DNA of 64,000 nt from Geomonas paludis (GCF_014193585.1 NZ_BLXY01000013.1:1-64000); one strand, 5' to 3'; counted from the stretch's first letter, positions 33,721-43,732 are shown. Made by a program: numbers and translations. Notes: a model not told the origin generated them from the letters alone.

Positions 33721-36171
33721 CTAGACCCTGAACCACCCCACCATGCCGTTGAGCTCGGTGGCGAGCTGGGACAGCCCCCCCGAGGAGTGCCTGATGTCGG
33801 TGAAGGAGCTTCTGAGCTCCCTGGCGATCTCGTGCACCCCCTCCATGTTCTGGGACACCTCGCTGCTGGTGGAGGACTGCTCCTCGGCGGCCACCGCGAT
33901 CCTTTGCACCATGTCCGCCACCTGTTCCACGTAGCTCACGATCTCGCCGATGGCCACCAGGGTCTGCTGCACCTGCCCCTGGACCTTCTGCACCGACTCC
34001 CTTTCTTCATGCATGTAGTCGACCGAGGAGCGGACGCTGTTCTGCATGGTCTTGACGGTCTGCGCAATCTCCTGGGTCGCGGTGCCGGTCCGCTCGGCCA
34101 GCTCCCGCACGTTGTCGGCGACCACGGCGAAGCCGCGTCCCTGCTCGCCGGCCCGGGCCGCCTCGATGGCCGCGTTCAGGGCCAAGAGGTTGGTCTGGTT
34201 GGCGATGTCGTTGATCAGGGTGACCACGTCGGAGATCTCCTCGGACTGTTTGCCCAGCGACTCCACCTTCTGGGCCGCCTGCTGTACCGACTCGGCGAAG
34301 CGGTCCAACTCCCGGGCCGTTTCCGTCATGGCGTGCTTGCCGCGTTCGGCGATCTCCTTCATCCTGGTGGCCGCATCCGAGGTGTCGCTGGAGTTTCTGG
34401 CCACCTCGATGGTGGTCTGGGTCATCTCGGTCATGGCGGTCGCGGACTGGTCGATGCGGGCGGTCTGCTCTTCGGCCCCCTGCTCCAGGGCCACCGCCGT
34501 CGCCGAGAGCTCCTCGGAACTGCTGGCCAGGCTTTGGGTGGCGTCCTTGATCTTGCCCACCATTCCCCTGAGGTTGTCGACCATTTCCCCCATGGCGAAC
34601 TGCACCTTGCCCACCTCGTCGCCGCTCTTGCTGTCGATGTGCACGGCAAGATCCCCCTTGGCCACCGCCTGCGATACCGAGAGGAGCTGGGCCAGCGGTC
34701 TGGAGATGGAGCGGTACACCCAGATGCCGAAGATGATGCCGAACAGGACGGCGCCGAGGCTGATGGCGGCGATGAGCAGCGTGGAGAAACGCACCATCTT
34801 GTTCACGGTGGTGATCGCCTTTTCCTGGTCCACCTGGGCGACACTCACCGTTTTCTGCCCGCTCTCCGCCTGTTGCTTGACGATCTCGCGCAGCTTACCC
34901 ATGGCGGCGGCCGCCTTGGCCTCCATGTCGAGCCGGTTGCGGATCTTGGAGAGCACGCCGTCTTTCACGAAGAGCAGCCCCTTGATGGCGGAGAGCGCCC
35001 CCTCCGCCTGGTGCAGCAGCGCCGCCTCGCCCCGCGCGTTCAGTCTGGCGAGCGACTTGGCGAGCTGGGCGTCCACCTGGCCGATGCGCCCGAAGATTCC
35101 GTTCAGCTCGGTCTCGATGGCGACGACCTCCTTGGCGCTCCCCGCCGTGAACAGGCGCGAGGCGAGCCCGTCCACCTTGAGCCCGAGCGAGAGGAGCTCG
35201 GAATTGCCTGCCATCACCGAGGTGGCCACGGTTGAATTGTTGAAATAGGAGGACTGCTTGCGGCTTTCCGAGGCAAGGGTGTCAGCCGCCATGGCCCCCT
35301 CCTGCTCCAGGACCAAATTCACCGCGTTCATTTTCTGGGTGATCTCGGAGAAGAGCTGGTCCCGCACCGAAGTGTCGGTGGCGCCGGGCTCGACCGCGGC
35401 CCCTTGCGCCTTGCCGAACGGGGCGATCCTGCTGTTCAGGTACTTGAGGTCGGCTGAGATGCTGCCGGAGTTTTTCGCCAGCTCGTTTTGCAGCGCCTTG
35501 TTCATCGCCGAGTTGCACTTGGCCAGCGAGATGAGGACCGCCTTCTTTCCTTGCGCCTTGCTCACCTCCAAAAGCCCCAGGTGGAAATCCTTCAGGGTCA
35601 GCTTGAGCGCCTCGACGTTGCGCACCCGGTCCGAGACCCCCTTGGTCTCGGTCACCGACCTGCTGTAAGAGGTGGAACTGGAGGACTGCAGCCCCTTGAT
35701 CTTGGCATCCAGTTCCTTGAGGCGCGCGGTCGCCTCGCGCATACGCTCGGTGATGGCCTTGTTGGCCGCGGCCGCGTCCTCCTCGGCCTTCAACTTGCCC
35801 CTGGTGACGGTGAAGATCTCGCCGGCGATGCTGGTCAGCGCCTGGTGCGCCTCGAGCCTCACGTCCCCGGAAAGGGTCTGCAGCGCACCCTGGCCCTTTT
35901 CCACCACGGCGAGCGATTTTTCGGCCTCGGTTTTCCCTGCCTCGAACTCGGTGCTGCTTCGGGATGCGCTGGCCTTGATCAGGTCGGCCGTTGCCTCCTG
36001 GATTTCGCGCTGGAACTCTACCGTTCTCATTTGGAACGGGGTGCTGCGCTGGGTGAGATCCTGGAGCTTGCTGTCGACAAAGCGCATGCCGACGATGCTG
36101 GCGATGGCGACACCGGCGACGATGAGGATCACGGTGACTACGTTCAGGGTCAGTTTGGTCTTGATGGTCAT
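33721..36171 (-). CDS. Methyl-accepting chemotaxis protein with large sensor region
   Basis: An 816-aa chemoreceptor. The first membrane helix lies at about residues 9-30 and a second at about 460-485 ([18 protein letters not shown]), enclosing an unusually long helical extracytoplasmic region of about 430 residues. HAMP and the signalling domain follow, with the conserved hairpin tip [20 protein letters not shown] and [18 protein letters not shown]. No C-terminal CheR-docking pentapeptide is present. It lies 42 bp downstream of a periplasmic binding-protein gene on the same strand, which suggests binding-protein-mediated sensing. Confidence 0.9.
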   Translation of the reverse strand: MTIKTKLTLNVVTVILIVAGVAIASIVGMRFVDSKLQDLTQRSTPFQMRTVEFQREIQEATADLIKASASRSSTEFEAGKTEAEKSLAVVEKGQGALQTLSGDVRLEAHQALTSIAGEIFTVTRGKLKAEEDAAAANKAITERMREATARLKELDAKIKGLQSSSSTSYSRSVTETKGVSDRVRNVEALKLTLKDFHLGLLEVSKAQGKKAVLISLAKCNSAMNKALQNELAKNSGSISADLKYLNSRIAPFGKAQGAAVEPGATDTSVRDQLFSEITQKMNAVNLVLEQEGAMAADTLASESRKQSSYFNNSTVATSVMAGNSELLSLGLKVDGLASRLFTAGSAKEVVAIETELNGIFGRIGQVDAQLAKSLARLNARGEAALLHQAEGALSAIKGLLFVKDGVLSKIRNRLDMEAKAAAAMGKLREIVKQQAESGQKTVSVAQVDQEKAITTVNKMVRFSTLLIAAISLGAVLFGIIFGIWVYRSISRPLAQLLSVSQAVAKGDLAVHIDSKSGDEVGKVQFAMGEMVDNLRGMVGKIKDATQSLASSSEELSATAVALEQGAEEQTARIDQSATAMTEMTQTTIEVARNSSDTSDAATRMKEIAERGKHAMTETARELDRFAESVQQAAQKVESLGKQSEEISDVVTLINDIANQTNLLALNAAIEAARAGEQGRGFAVVADNVRELAERTGTATQEIAQTVKTMQNSVRSSVDYMHEERESVQKVQGQVQQTLVAIGEIVSYVEQVADMVQRIAVAAEEQSSTSSEVSQNMEGVHEIARELRSSFTDIRHSSGGLSQLATELNGMVGWFRV

Positions 36172-36213
36172 GCCTCTGCTCCGATCTGTGGCGCTGGGGA
36201 AACGGTAGTCGGG

Positions 36214-36972
36214 TTACTGCTTGATGTATTGTTGCCCCTCGCCCTTGATGAAGGAGATCAGCTTCTGCACCTTGGCCGAGGGGGCGCCCTTGGTGATCAC
36301 GATCACCGGCCGCGCAACGTCCGGGGTTTTCACGGTCTTGATGGTGGCATCCACCATGGTGACCGGGCCGAACGCGATGGCCTCGGGGTTGGCGGCGACC
36401 TTTTCACGCACGTCTTCGAACCTGCCCGCGTCGACCACGTCGGCCGCAAAGGGAGCATCGCCCAGGGCGAGCTTCTTGAAAGCGGCATTGGTGGCGGGGT
36501 TGATCGAGGAAAGGACGATCAGGATGGGGGCGTCGTTGCCTCCCACCTCCTTCCAGTTGGTGATCTTGCCGGTGAAGATCCCCTTCAGCTGGTCCATGGT
36601 GAGAGCGGCGACCGGGTTGTCCCTGTGGGCTACCGTGTAGATCTTGCTGGCGCCGATCTCGGTGGCGACGTAGGCGGAGGGATCGGCAACCTCGATATTC
36701 TCCTTCTTGGCGGTCTTCAGCAGGTCGGGGTAGGCGAGGCCGGCTGTGGAAAGGTCCAACTCCCCTGCCGCCAGTTGTTTGAAGGCGAGGGTGGCGCTGC
36801 TGAAGTTTAGCTTCAGCGTGATGCCGGTGCTCTTTTCGAAGGCTTCCTGCACCGGTTTCAGATAGCCGTCGATGGGGGCGCCGCCCCCTCCCGCCTTGAT
36901 CTCTTCGCCCATCGCGGTGTTGCCGAAGGCCATCGAAGCAACAAGTGCCAGACTGATGATACCTCTTTTCAT
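36214..36972 (-). CDS. PstS-like periplasmic binding protein
   Basis: A 252-aa exported solute-binding protein. The signal peptide is MKRGIISLALVASMAFGNTAMG, followed by the GGGGAPIDGYLKPVQEAFEK start of the PstS/PBP-like fold; LKGIFTGKITNWKEVGGNDA is the phosphate-binding-protein family motif. No ABC permease or ATPase is adjacent, so a sensory role with the neighbouring chemoreceptors is likelier than uptake. The oxyanion bound is not determinable here. It is a tandem paralogue of the next gene. Confidence 0.85.
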   Translation of the reverse strand: MKRGIISLALVASMAFGNTAMGEEIKAGGGGAPIDGYLKPVQEAFEKSTGITLKLNFSSATLAFKQLAAGELDLSTAGLAYPDLLKTAKKENIEVADPSAYVATEIGASKIYTVAHRDNPVAALTMDQLKGIFTGKITNWKEVGGNDAPILIVLSSINPATNAAFKKLALGDAPFAADVVDAGRFEDVREKVAANPEAIAFGPVTMVDATIKTVKTPDVARPVIVITKGAPSAKVQKLISFIKGEGQQYIKQ

Positions 36973-37040
36973 GCTGCGTCCCCTCCTGGTTTAGTGGGTC
37001 TCTAGCGAGACAGAAAGTAGCGCCGGCTGCAACCGCCGCG

Positions 37041-37805
37041 TTACTGCTTGATGTACTTTTTCCCCTCGCCGTTGATGAAGTCGAGGAGCTTTTGCACCTT
37101 GGCCGAGGGCTTTCCCTTGGTGATCAGGGTGATGTCGCGCGCCAGCTCCGGCGCCTGCACCGCCTTGACCGACTCGTCCACCAGTGAGAGGGGGCCGAAG
37201 CCGATGGCGGAGGGGTTCGAGGCCACGTTGAGCCTGACGTCCTCGGCCGTGGTGGCGTCGATGACGTCCTTGGCGACCGCCTTGTCGCCCAGGAACTTCT
37301 TGAAGAACATGCTGTTGGTGCCCGGCGTCAGCTTGCCGACCACCAACAGGATCGGCACATCCTCTCCGCCGACCTCCTTCCACGATCCGATTTCTCCCGA
37401 GAAGATCCCCTGCAACTGTTCCGCGCTCAGTTGGCTGACCTTGTTCTCCTTGTTTACCAGCACCTTGATCTTATCCTTGCCGACGACGACGGGGGTGAAG
37501 GCAGCAGGTTGCGCCACCTCCGCTCCTTCTTTCTTCATCAGCGCCAGCCAGTCCTGGTAGCTGAGCCCTGCCGCGGCGGCGTCCACTTCACCTTTCTGCA
37601 GGTCCACGAAAGCGTTCTTCGGACCAGAGGCGACGATGTAGAGTTTGAGGCCGGAGGCCTGCTCGAAAGCCGTGCGGATCGGCTTCAGGATATTCTCGGT
37701 GGGCGCGCCCCCAGCTCCGATCTTCAGTTCCTCGGCGCCGGCCTGGGCGGCGACACCTGCCAGTACGGACACAATAATTGCTGCCGCAACACGCATTGCT
37801 CTCAT
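37041..37805 (-). CDS. PstS-like periplasmic binding protein, paralogue
   Basis: A 254-aa exported binding protein. The signal peptide is MRAMRVAAAIIVSVLAGVAAQ and the fold matches its neighbour (GAGGAPTENILKPIRTAFEQ; LQGIFSGEIGSWKEVGGEDV). Both proteins end with the pattern ITKG-x-PSAKVQKL-x2-FI-x-GEG-x2-YIKQ. I place the start at ATG 37805: AGGAGG at 37814-37819 lies about 8 nt upstream, whereas the ATG at 37811 is too close to it. It is separated from the first paralogue by 68 bp. Confidence 0.85.
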   Translation of the reverse strand: MRAMRVAAAIIVSVLAGVAAQAGAEELKIGAGGAPTENILKPIRTAFEQASGLKLYIVASGPKNAFVDLQKGEVDAAAAGLSYQDWLALMKKEGAEVAQPAAFTPVVVGKDKIKVLVNKENKVSQLSAEQLQGIFSGEIGSWKEVGGEDVPILLVVGKLTPGTNSMFFKKFLGDKAVAKDVIDATTAEDVRLNVASNPSAIGFGPLSLVDESVKAVQAPELARDITLITKGKPSAKVQKLLDFINGEGKKYIKQ

Positions 37806-38013
37806 AGTCATTCCTCCTAGGTACAAGATGAAGTGTAAAAGGCCATTGTCACTTAGCCGCAAGTGCTCTATTCGACACACTGTAACGAAACTTGAAAGTA
37901 ATATTTGAGTGAACGGTGACGAGGTTATGACAGGGAGAGGTTCTTCTTGAAACAGTGGCAGTAGTTGTGTGGCGGGAGGAGGAGCCGGGAAAGTCCGGCT
38001 CCTCTTTGGACAG

Positions 38014-39636
38014 CTAAAGCCGGAACTGGTGCACCAGATGCTGCAGTTCCTCGGAGTTCATGCGCAACTGTGCTGCCGCAGCGGCGGATTCCTGCGCCCC
38101 CTGCGAGGTCTGCTGCACTACCTGCGTTATCTGCACGATGTTGCTGGAGATCTCGCTGGTGGTCGCCGTCTGTTCTTCGGCTGCCGTCGCCACCTGGTGG
38201 ATCTGCATGGCCACGTCGTTGATCTGCTCCAGGATCTCCTGCAGCGCGCTGCCCGACTTGGCTGCTTCGGCGGTGCCGCTTTGGACCTGCTGCACCCCTT
38301 CTTCCATGGCGACGACGGCCCCCCTGGTCTCGCTCTGGATCGCCTTGATCATCTCGCCGATCTCCCTGGTGGCCTTGGTGGTCCTTTCCGCCAGGGCGCG
38401 CACCTCGTCCGCCACCACGGCAAACCCGCGTCCCTGCTCCCCGGCGCGGGCCGCCTCGATGGCGGCGTTCAGCGCCAGCAGGTTGGTCTGGTCCGCTATG
38501 TCCTCGATGGTGCCGATGATGGCCCCGATCTGGTCGCTGCGCTCGCCCAGGCTCTCGACGGTCCTGGAGGTTTCCTGCACCTTCGCTGCGATCTGCCCCA
38601 TCACCGTTACCGTGCCTTGCACCACCTCTGCCCCGTTTTCGGCGGTCCTTGAGGCGCGTTTGGCCCCCTCCGCCGCCATCTGGCAGTTGCGCGCTATGTC
38701 CGACGAGGTGGCCGACATCTCTTCGCCTGCCGTGGCCACGGTGCCGGCCTGGGCCGCCACTTCCTCGGCGCCGGTGGCGATCTGGTCGGAGGTTGCGTGC
38801 AACTGGTTGGCCGCGGAGGCGACCTGCGCCGAGGTGTCGGCGACCTTGCCGATGGTGCTGCGCAGGTTGTCCGTCATCGCCTTCAGTGCAATCATGAGCT
38901 GCCCGGTCTCGTCGCCGGAGGTGGCCTCGATGGAGACGGTGAGGTCGCCGGCACCGATGGCGCTGGCAGCCCCCACCGCAGCCTGCAGCGGCCTGGTGAT
39001 CATCCTGGTGATCACCAACCCGCAGACGACGGCGATCACCAGGCTGGCGATCACGAGGACGGACATCACGACGGTGGCAGCGTCAGCCACTTCCGTGTTC
39101 TCGTCCGAGGCGGCTTTGCCCTGGCCTTCCATCAGTTCCATCAGCTTGTTGAGCTGTTCCTGTTCGTGCAGGGCCGCCTTCTTGGCCTCCCCGTGCATGA
39201 GGTCCATGGCCTGCTCGGCCTTGCCTGCCTGGACCAGCCTGGTGACCTGGTCGATGTAGCTCCCGTAGACCTTGCGCGACTCTATGAACTCGTTGAAACC
39301 TTTGCGTTCCTCGTCGGTGTCGAGGGCATTTTTGAATTTTTCTGCCCGGTCACCGACCTCCTTGCGCAGCTTCTTTATCGTCGCCAGCGCTTCCTGCCGT
39401 TCGCTCTCCTGCTTTGCTTCGACGAAATCGCGCAGGTTGATGCGGACCCGCTGGAAGGCGATCGACATCTGCGCGATATCGGCTAGCGGTGCCGTGATTG
39501 CCTCGTAGAGATGGGTGTCGGCGTCGTCGATCTGCCGGATCTTCAGAATGCCTATACCGCCGACCACCGCACTTAGCACCGCGACCAGCAGAAAAGCCGA
39601 AAGCAATTTGGTTCCCACTTTGAGACGTGCCAGCAT
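38014..39636 (-). CDS. Methyl-accepting chemotaxis protein
   Basis: A 540-aa chemoreceptor of classic layout: membrane helix (about residues 11-30), a four-helix-bundle periplasmic sensor (about 31-185), a second helix ([19 protein letters not shown]), HAMP, and a signalling domain with [20 protein letters not shown] at the hairpin tip. The C-terminus ([12 protein letters not shown]) lacks a CheR pentapeptide. It is upstream of the two binding-protein genes on the same strand; the four genes form a sensory block with two receptors and two binding proteins. Confidence 0.92.
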   Translation of the reverse strand: MLARLKVGTKLLSAFLLVAVLSAVVGGIGILKIRQIDDADTHLYEAITAPLADIAQMSIAFQRVRINLRDFVEAKQESERQEALATIKKLRKEVGDRAEKFKNALDTDEERKGFNEFIESRKVYGSYIDQVTRLVQAGKAEQAMDLMHGEAKKAALHEQEQLNKLMELMEGQGKAASDENTEVADAATVVMSVLVIASLVIAVVCGLVITRMITRPLQAAVGAASAIGAGDLTVSIEATSGDETGQLMIALKAMTDNLRSTIGKVADTSAQVASAANQLHATSDQIATGAEEVAAQAGTVATAGEEMSATSSDIARNCQMAAEGAKRASRTAENGAEVVQGTVTVMGQIAAKVQETSRTVESLGERSDQIGAIIGTIEDIADQTNLLALNAAIEAARAGEQGRGFAVVADEVRALAERTTKATREIGEMIKAIQSETRGAVVAMEEGVQQVQSGTAEAAKSGSALQEILEQINDVAMQIHQVATAAEEQTATTSEISSNIVQITQVVQQTSQGAQESAAAAAQLRMNSEELQHLVHQFRL

Positions 39637-39911
39637 AGTTCCTCCTCATATTTCAATGGCGCTGCTTGTGCCTTCTCATCGGTGCGTTTTTTCTGAACAA
39701 AATTGGTGAATTCTCAATGCTAAGTTCGATTTGTCCCACTCTCGCCCGTTGCGCGGTCTCAGATTCCGGGGGGACGCTGCCACGTTGCCGGTGTCAGTGT
39801 TGCTTTTTGCATTATGAAATTTTTATGGCAGGATGTTAACCGTTGTGCCGTTTCCGCAACTTTTAGCCGCCAGTTCTGCGCAGCGACTGGCTGGCAGTGG
39901 GAGGAAGAGAC

Positions 39912-40310
39912 ATGGCCCGATCCATTCTGAGTTACATTTATCCACCCGGATGCTTTGCGTTGCCGGAGATCAAAGAAAACCGCTGTCCGCTGTGCGGCAA
40001 TTTCCAGGTCGACTGCAGCTGCACCGAGTGTCAGCACCCGGTGCTGGTGGACGGCAAAGAGCAGAGATGCGGCGTCCAGGGGTGTCTGGAGCACCTGCTG
40101 GATCGCGAACTGGTGGCGCGCATCGAGATGCTGGAAAGCCAACTCGAAGACCTGCGAGCGGAGGCGAAGAACAGGGAACAGCCGACCCCTCCCTGTCCGG
40201 TGTGCGGCGAGGTGATGGTGGTGGATATCTACAACAGCGGCCCGTATTCCTGCCACGGCCACTTCTATGCGGGGGAGAAGTACGGCTGGATCAAGAGGGA
40301 GCAGTATTAA
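39912..40310 (+). CDS. Small cysteine-rich (zinc ribbon-like) protein
   Basis: A 132-aa cytoplasmic protein of unknown function. Two cysteine clusters look like metal sites: CPLCGNFQVDCSCTEC with a following C (RCGVQGC), and CPVCGEVM at the C-terminal side, joined by a predicted coiled coil (DRELVARIEMLESQLEDL). The ATG at 39912 has a good GGAGG about 9 nt upstream. A strong terminator follows, so it is a single-gene unit. Confidence 0.75.
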   Translation: MARSILSYIYPPGCFALPEIKENRCPLCGNFQVDCSCTECQHPVLVDGKEQRCGVQGCLEHLLDRELVARIEMLESQLEDLRAEAKNREQPTPPCPVCGEVMVVDIYNSGPYSCHGHFYAGEKYGWIKREQY

Positions 40311-40338
40311 CCGATACCGAGCGATGGTGACGCAAGGG

Positions 40339-40367
40339 GCCCGCGGGACATCCCGCGGGCTTTTTTT
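40339..40367 (+). terminator. Terminator after the zinc ribbon-like gene
   Basis: gcccgcggga (40339-40348) pairs with tcccgcgggc (40351-40360), followed by seven T's. Confidence 0.9.
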
Positions 40368-40397
40368 GTTCCTGGTTAGCGAGAATGTTCCGCTGGT

Positions 40398-40511
40398 TCC
40401 CTCTCCCTCCGGGGTGCCCGAAGGGCGGGTGAGGGAGGTGCCACGAAACACAATTATTGCCTATTGCAGCGCCCTCACCCCAGCCCTCTCCCGGAGGGAG
40501 AGGGGGATGGG
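40398..40511. repeat. GC-rich ctccctctccc/ggagaggg interspersed repeat, copy 3
   Basis: ccctctccctccggggtgcc and gccctcaccccagccctctc followed by ccggagggagagggg match the blocks at 10155 and 16650. It fills the gap before the glycerate kinase gene. Confidence 0.8.
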
Positions 40512-40622
40512 CATGGCGGAAGATAGTCGCCGATCGCGTTTTGTTTGGTGCGCATTCCCCGTTGCGCCGGACCACCTCACTGTTGTATCTATCGAGGGAC
40601 CAAACACCGCACGGGAGGAACC

Positions 40623-41885
40623 ATGGAGCCGCGCAAGCTGTTGCAGCAGATGTTTGAAGCCGCCGTTTTGTCGGCGCGTCCCGAGTACTGCCTGGCGCGC
40701 CACCTACCGGCGCCGCCCAAGGGGAGGCTCGTCGTGGTCGGAGCGGGGAAGGCGTCGGCAGCCATGGCGCATGCCTTCGAAGACGCCTGGAGCGGCGAGA
40801 TTTCCGCGGGGCTCGTGGTGACGCGCTACGGCTACGAGGTGCCCTGCCGGTACATCGAGGTGGTGAGCGCCGCGCATCCGGTCCCGGACCAGGCGGGATG
40901 CGCTGCGGCGGCAAGGATGCTCGAACTGGTGCGCGGCCTTAGCCCGGAAGACCTCGTTATCTGCCTTATTTCCGGCGGCGGTTCGGCCCTGTTGCCGCTG
41001 CCCCTGCCGGGGGTGACCCTGGCGCACAAGCAGGAGCTCTGCCGGGAGCTGTTGCGGTGCGGAGCCGGCATCTCCGAGATCAACTGCGTCCGGCGCCACC
41101 TCTCCGCCATCAAGGGAGGGAGGCTTGCCGCCGCCTGCCACCCGGCCCGCGTGCTTACCCTGGCCATTTCCGATGTTCCCGGCGATGATCCTGCCGACAT
41201 CGCCTCCGGACCCACCGTAGGTGACCCCACCACCTGTGCCGATGCGCTCGCCATCGTGGACCGTTACCGCATCCGGCTGCCCGACTCGTTGCGCGCGTGT
41301 CTCGAGTCCGGGCGCGGGGAATCGGTGCCGCCGGACGACCCGCGCCTGGGCGGCGCCCGGTTCCGCCTGGTCGCCACGCCGCAGGCGGCCCTGGAAGCGG
41401 CGGCGCAGGTCGCGCAAGCCAACGGCATCGCCGCGCACATCCTCAGCGACCGCATCGAAGGTGAATCGAGGGAGGTGGGGAAGGCGCTGGGGGCGCTGGC
41501 GCTGCAGGTGGCGCGGCGCGGGCAGCCCTTCGCCGCGCCCTGCGTCCTGTTGTCGGGAGGGGAGACCACGGTGACGGTGCGCGGCGGCGGACGCGGCGGA
41601 CCCAACGTGGAGTTTCTGTTGGCGCTCGCGCTGGCGCTGCAAGGTGAAAAGGGGATCTATGCGGTGGCGGGTGATACCGACGGGGTGGACGGACAGGAAG
41701 AGACAGCGGGGGGCTTCGTGAGCCCTGACCTCTTGGCGCGGGCGTGGCAACTGGGGATCAACCCCAGGCAAAGCCTCGACGACAACGACGGGCACGGCTT
41801 CTTTGCTACCCTCGGCGAAAGACTGGTTACCGGCCCCACGCTCACCAACGTGAACGATTTCAGGGCCATTCTCGTTACCGGCTGA
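40623..41885 (+). CDS. Glycerate 2-kinase (MOFRL family)
   Basis: A 420-aa kinase of the DUF4147-MOFRL family that phosphorylates D-glycerate to 2-phosphoglycerate. Motifs: VVVGAGKASAAMAHAFED, a Gly/Ser phosphate loop LISGGGSALLPLP, the TLAISDVPGDDPADIASGPT segment and the C-terminal MOFRL part (LLSGGETTVTVRGGGRGGPN, AGDTDGVDG). The start ATG 40623 follows gggagg by about 6 nt. The pathway context (serine or C2 metabolism) is not visible nearby. It ends directly against the convergent gene at 41886. Confidence 0.9.
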   Translation: MEPRKLLQQMFEAAVLSARPEYCLARHLPAPPKGRLVVVGAGKASAAMAHAFEDAWSGEISAGLVVTRYGYEVPCRYIEVVSAAHPVPDQAGCAAAARMLELVRGLSPEDLVICLISGGGSALLPLPLPGVTLAHKQELCRELLRCGAGISEINCVRRHLSAIKGGRLAAACHPARVLTLAISDVPGDDPADIASGPTVGDPTTCADALAIVDRYRIRLPDSLRACLESGRGESVPPDDPRLGGARFRLVATPQAALEAAAQVAQANGIAAHILSDRIEGESREVGKALGALALQVARRGQPFAAPCVLLSGGETTVTVRGGGRGGPNVEFLLALALALQGEKGIYAVAGDTDGVDGQEETAGGFVSPDLLARAWQLGINPRQSLDDNDGHGFFATLGERLVTGPTLTNVNDFRAILVTG

Positions 41886-42215
41886 TCAGACCCGGCTCTC
41901 CGTCATCAGTTTCTTCATCACGAGGACCAGGAAGGCAACCGCGACGATGAGTGCCGTGTCTTCCAGCGATTGCCAGGGTTTGAAGGTCAAGGCAGAGTGG
42001 CTGTAGTAGTCGGAGACGTAGCGCGCCAGGCCGGCGAGCAGTGATACCAGGAGGGCGCCGCGCCGTCCTCCCTGCCAGGCAATGAGGGACACCGGGGCGA
42101 GGTAAAAGAGCAGCAGTGAGTAGTCGCCGGTCAGGTAGTCGACGTACCCCAGCAACACGACCAGCACATATCCCGCCGTTACCCATCCCCGCCCGGCGTT
42201 GAGAACCTTCCGCAT
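41886..42215 (-). CDS. Small membrane protein resembling a sensor-kinase membrane module
   Basis: A 109-aa protein with about four membrane helices (TAGYVLVVLLGYVDYLTG; LLLFYLAPVSLIAWQGG; ALLVSLLAGLARYVSD; TALIVAVAFLVLVMKKL). The GYVDYLTG and FYLAPVSLIAW patterns are like the membrane input region of many Geobacter sensor kinases, but no kinase follows. It is convergent with, and touching, the glycerate kinase gene. The function is unknown. Confidence 0.65.
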   Translation of the reverse strand: MRKVLNAGRGWVTAGYVLVVLLGYVDYLTGDYSLLLFYLAPVSLIAWQGGRRGALLVSLLAGLARYVSDYYSHSALTFKPWQSLEDTALIVAVAFLVLVMKKLMTESRV

Positions 42216-42284
42216 GATACACCCCTGAGGTGCCCCGGCGCGGGGCGAGTCGCTACTTTACAGCGTGCTGCCTGGTGAAACTAA

Positions 42285-42319
42285 AAAAGCCGCCCGATGT
42301 CGAGCAACGGGCGGCTTTT
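42285..42319 (-). terminator. Terminator of the Ala/Pro/Lys-rich protein gene
   Basis: aaaagccgcccg (42285-42296) pairs with cgggcggctttt (42308-42319) around an 11-nt loop; on the minus strand it is followed by a T-run. Confidence 0.85.
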
Positions 42320-42341
42320 GATGCTGCAGGTAAAAACTGGA

Positions 42342-42587
42342 TTACTTCGCAGCCGGAGCAGCCGGAGCGGCCGGTGCAGCCGGAGCAGCTTCTTTCTTCT
42401 CGGCTTTCTTAGCAGCTTTCTTTGCTTTTTTCTTCTTAGCAGCTTTCTTCACCGGAGCTTTTTCTTCTTTTTTCACTTCAGCAGCCGGAGCGGCCGGAGC
42501 AGCCGGAGCAGCGTCAGCAGCGAAAACAACACCAGCGAAAGCAACAGCAACGAGAGCAGCAACTACGGAAGAGACGATCTTTTTCAT
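42342..42587 (-). CDS. Exported low-complexity Ala/Pro/Lys-rich protein
   Basis: An 81-aa protein with a signal peptide (MKKIVSSVVAALVAVAFAGV, cleavage after VFAA), then repeats of APAAPAAP on both sides of a Lys-rich centre (KKAAKKKKAKKAAKKAEKK). The mature part resembles histone H1-like tails in composition. Good SD (ggagatt) and its own terminator show it is a real, single-gene unit. Periplasmic location and a polyanion-binding role are inference. Confidence 0.75.
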   Translation of the reverse strand: MKKIVSSVVAALVAVAFAGVVFAADAAPAAPAAPAAEVKKEEKAPVKKAAKKKKAKKAAKKAEKKEAAPAAPAAPAAPAAK

Positions 42588-42870
42588 TTGTGAATCTCCT
42601 GGTTTAAAGTTGGACTTCTTCCCTTTCTAGAGCATCAGTCGTGCCAGCGCGGTGGGGTGTGGCAACTTGCTGTTTTTACGTGAAGTCGGAGCAGCCGTGC
42701 CGCAGAAAGGGGCGCAAGGTTGCCTTATTTGCTTCAGCGGCTACCGCAAATGAGGCAAGACGCGATGCCTCGTCGTTCGCACGTTTCGCCGGTCGTCGCC
42801 GTTTGACTTGCGTCGGCAAGCTGTTATCAATTTAGCGTTCTACACTCACAAATCTCAGGGAGGAAACGGA

Positions 42871-43158
42871 ATGAAACTGATCGCAGCTTTAACGGGAATC
42901 ACTCTGCTTGCCGCCAGCACTGTCTATGCAGCCCCCAAGACCTACCAGGTCACCGGTCCGGTGCTGGAAGTAAAGGACGACATGATCGTAGTGCAGAAGG
43001 GGAGCGAGAAGTGGCAGATCGCCAAGGACAAGGACACCAAGGTAACCGGTGACGTGAAGGTCGGCAGCAAGGTAACCATCATGTACAGCATGAAAGCCGC
43101 CAGCATCGAGGCCAAGGACGGTGCCGCCAAGCCGGAGAAAAAGGAGAAGAAAAAGTAG
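42871..43158 (+). CDS. Small exported protein with Lys-rich tail
   Basis: A 95-aa protein with signal peptide MKLIAALTGITLLAASTVYA and a small beta-rich core (YQVTGPVLEVKDDMIVVQKG; VTGDVKVGSKVTIMYSMKA), ending in a charged KPEKKEKKK tail. The core looks like an OB-fold/DUF5666-type module. SD agggagga lies about 8 nt before ATG 42871. The function is unknown. Confidence 0.75.
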   Translation: MKLIAALTGITLLAASTVYAAPKTYQVTGPVLEVKDDMIVVQKGSEKWQIAKDKDTKVTGDVKVGSKVTIMYSMKAASIEAKDGAAKPEKKEKKK

Positions 43159-43212
43159 GCCGGCAAGCGGCGCGGCGGTGCACAGTGAGTGGACCATCAG
43201 GGAGGGGCTGAC

Positions 43213-43491
43213 ATGAAAGAGAAAAGCGTCATCTACAGCTTGCGGGTCGCGGCCTTTGCCGTGGTCTTTGTGGCAGGGTATGTCTGCGGCTCGATCACCG
43301 AGCAGAGGGCAAACGCCCAGATGGGAGACTTGGGGAGCGAACTGCTGCAGCGGGCGGCCGGCAGCGGCGGCGTGATCGGCAGCGTAGCCCAGCTGGGCAC
43401 CACCATCACCGAAATGGAGAAGAACGTAAGCGGCCTGCAGAAGAACATCGATACCCTGAAGAAGGTAAAGACGGCGCTGGGCGGCAAATAG
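43213..43491 (+). CDS. Small membrane-anchored protein
   Basis: A 92-aa protein with one N-terminal membrane helix (SLRVAAFAVVFVAGYVCGSI) and an exported helical part (LGTTITEMEKNVSGLQKNID) likely to form a coiled coil. Start ATG 43213 has gggagggg just upstream. It lies 54 bp after the preceding small exported protein on the same strand and may share its transcript, ending at the hairpin 43517-43544. Confidence 0.7.
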   Translation: MKEKSVIYSLRVAAFAVVFVAGYVCGSITEQRANAQMGDLGSELLQRAAGSGGVIGSVAQLGTTITEMEKNVSGLQKNIDTLKKVKTALGGK

Positions 43492-43516
43492 GTCCTGTCA
43501 CAGGCAGAAGTACAAT

Positions 43517-43544
43517 GTGGGCACCCGCGGGCCGGGGTGCCCAC
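43517..43544 (+). terminator. Hairpin after the small membrane-anchored gene
   Basis: gtgggcaccc (43517-43526) pairs with gggtgcccac (43535-43544), followed by a moderately T-rich ttgtcgttt. The remaining DNA to 43732 shows no supported gene. Confidence 0.65.
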
Positions 43545-43732
43545 TTGTCGTTTCACGTCACAACCGGCCCTGCGTATTCTTTCCCCTCGGCCGAACTTCT
43601 CCGCGGTGCGGACCTGCACCTGGCGCACCTTTAGGCCATCTGCACCGCGCTGCGCCACACCCAGTGCCATGGCGGTGAAGACCAGAGTGTCAGCCAGCAG
43701 TCAAGGACGGACAGGTGCGGAAAAGGTCTTCG

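Noticed and set aside
36214-37805. Phosphate ABC transporter operon (pst)
   Set aside because: Only binding proteins are present; no permease, ATPase or phoU gene is adjacent.
43545-43732. Short gene between the small membrane-anchored protein and arsC
   Set aside because: The minus-strand frame here has no start signal or family resemblance.
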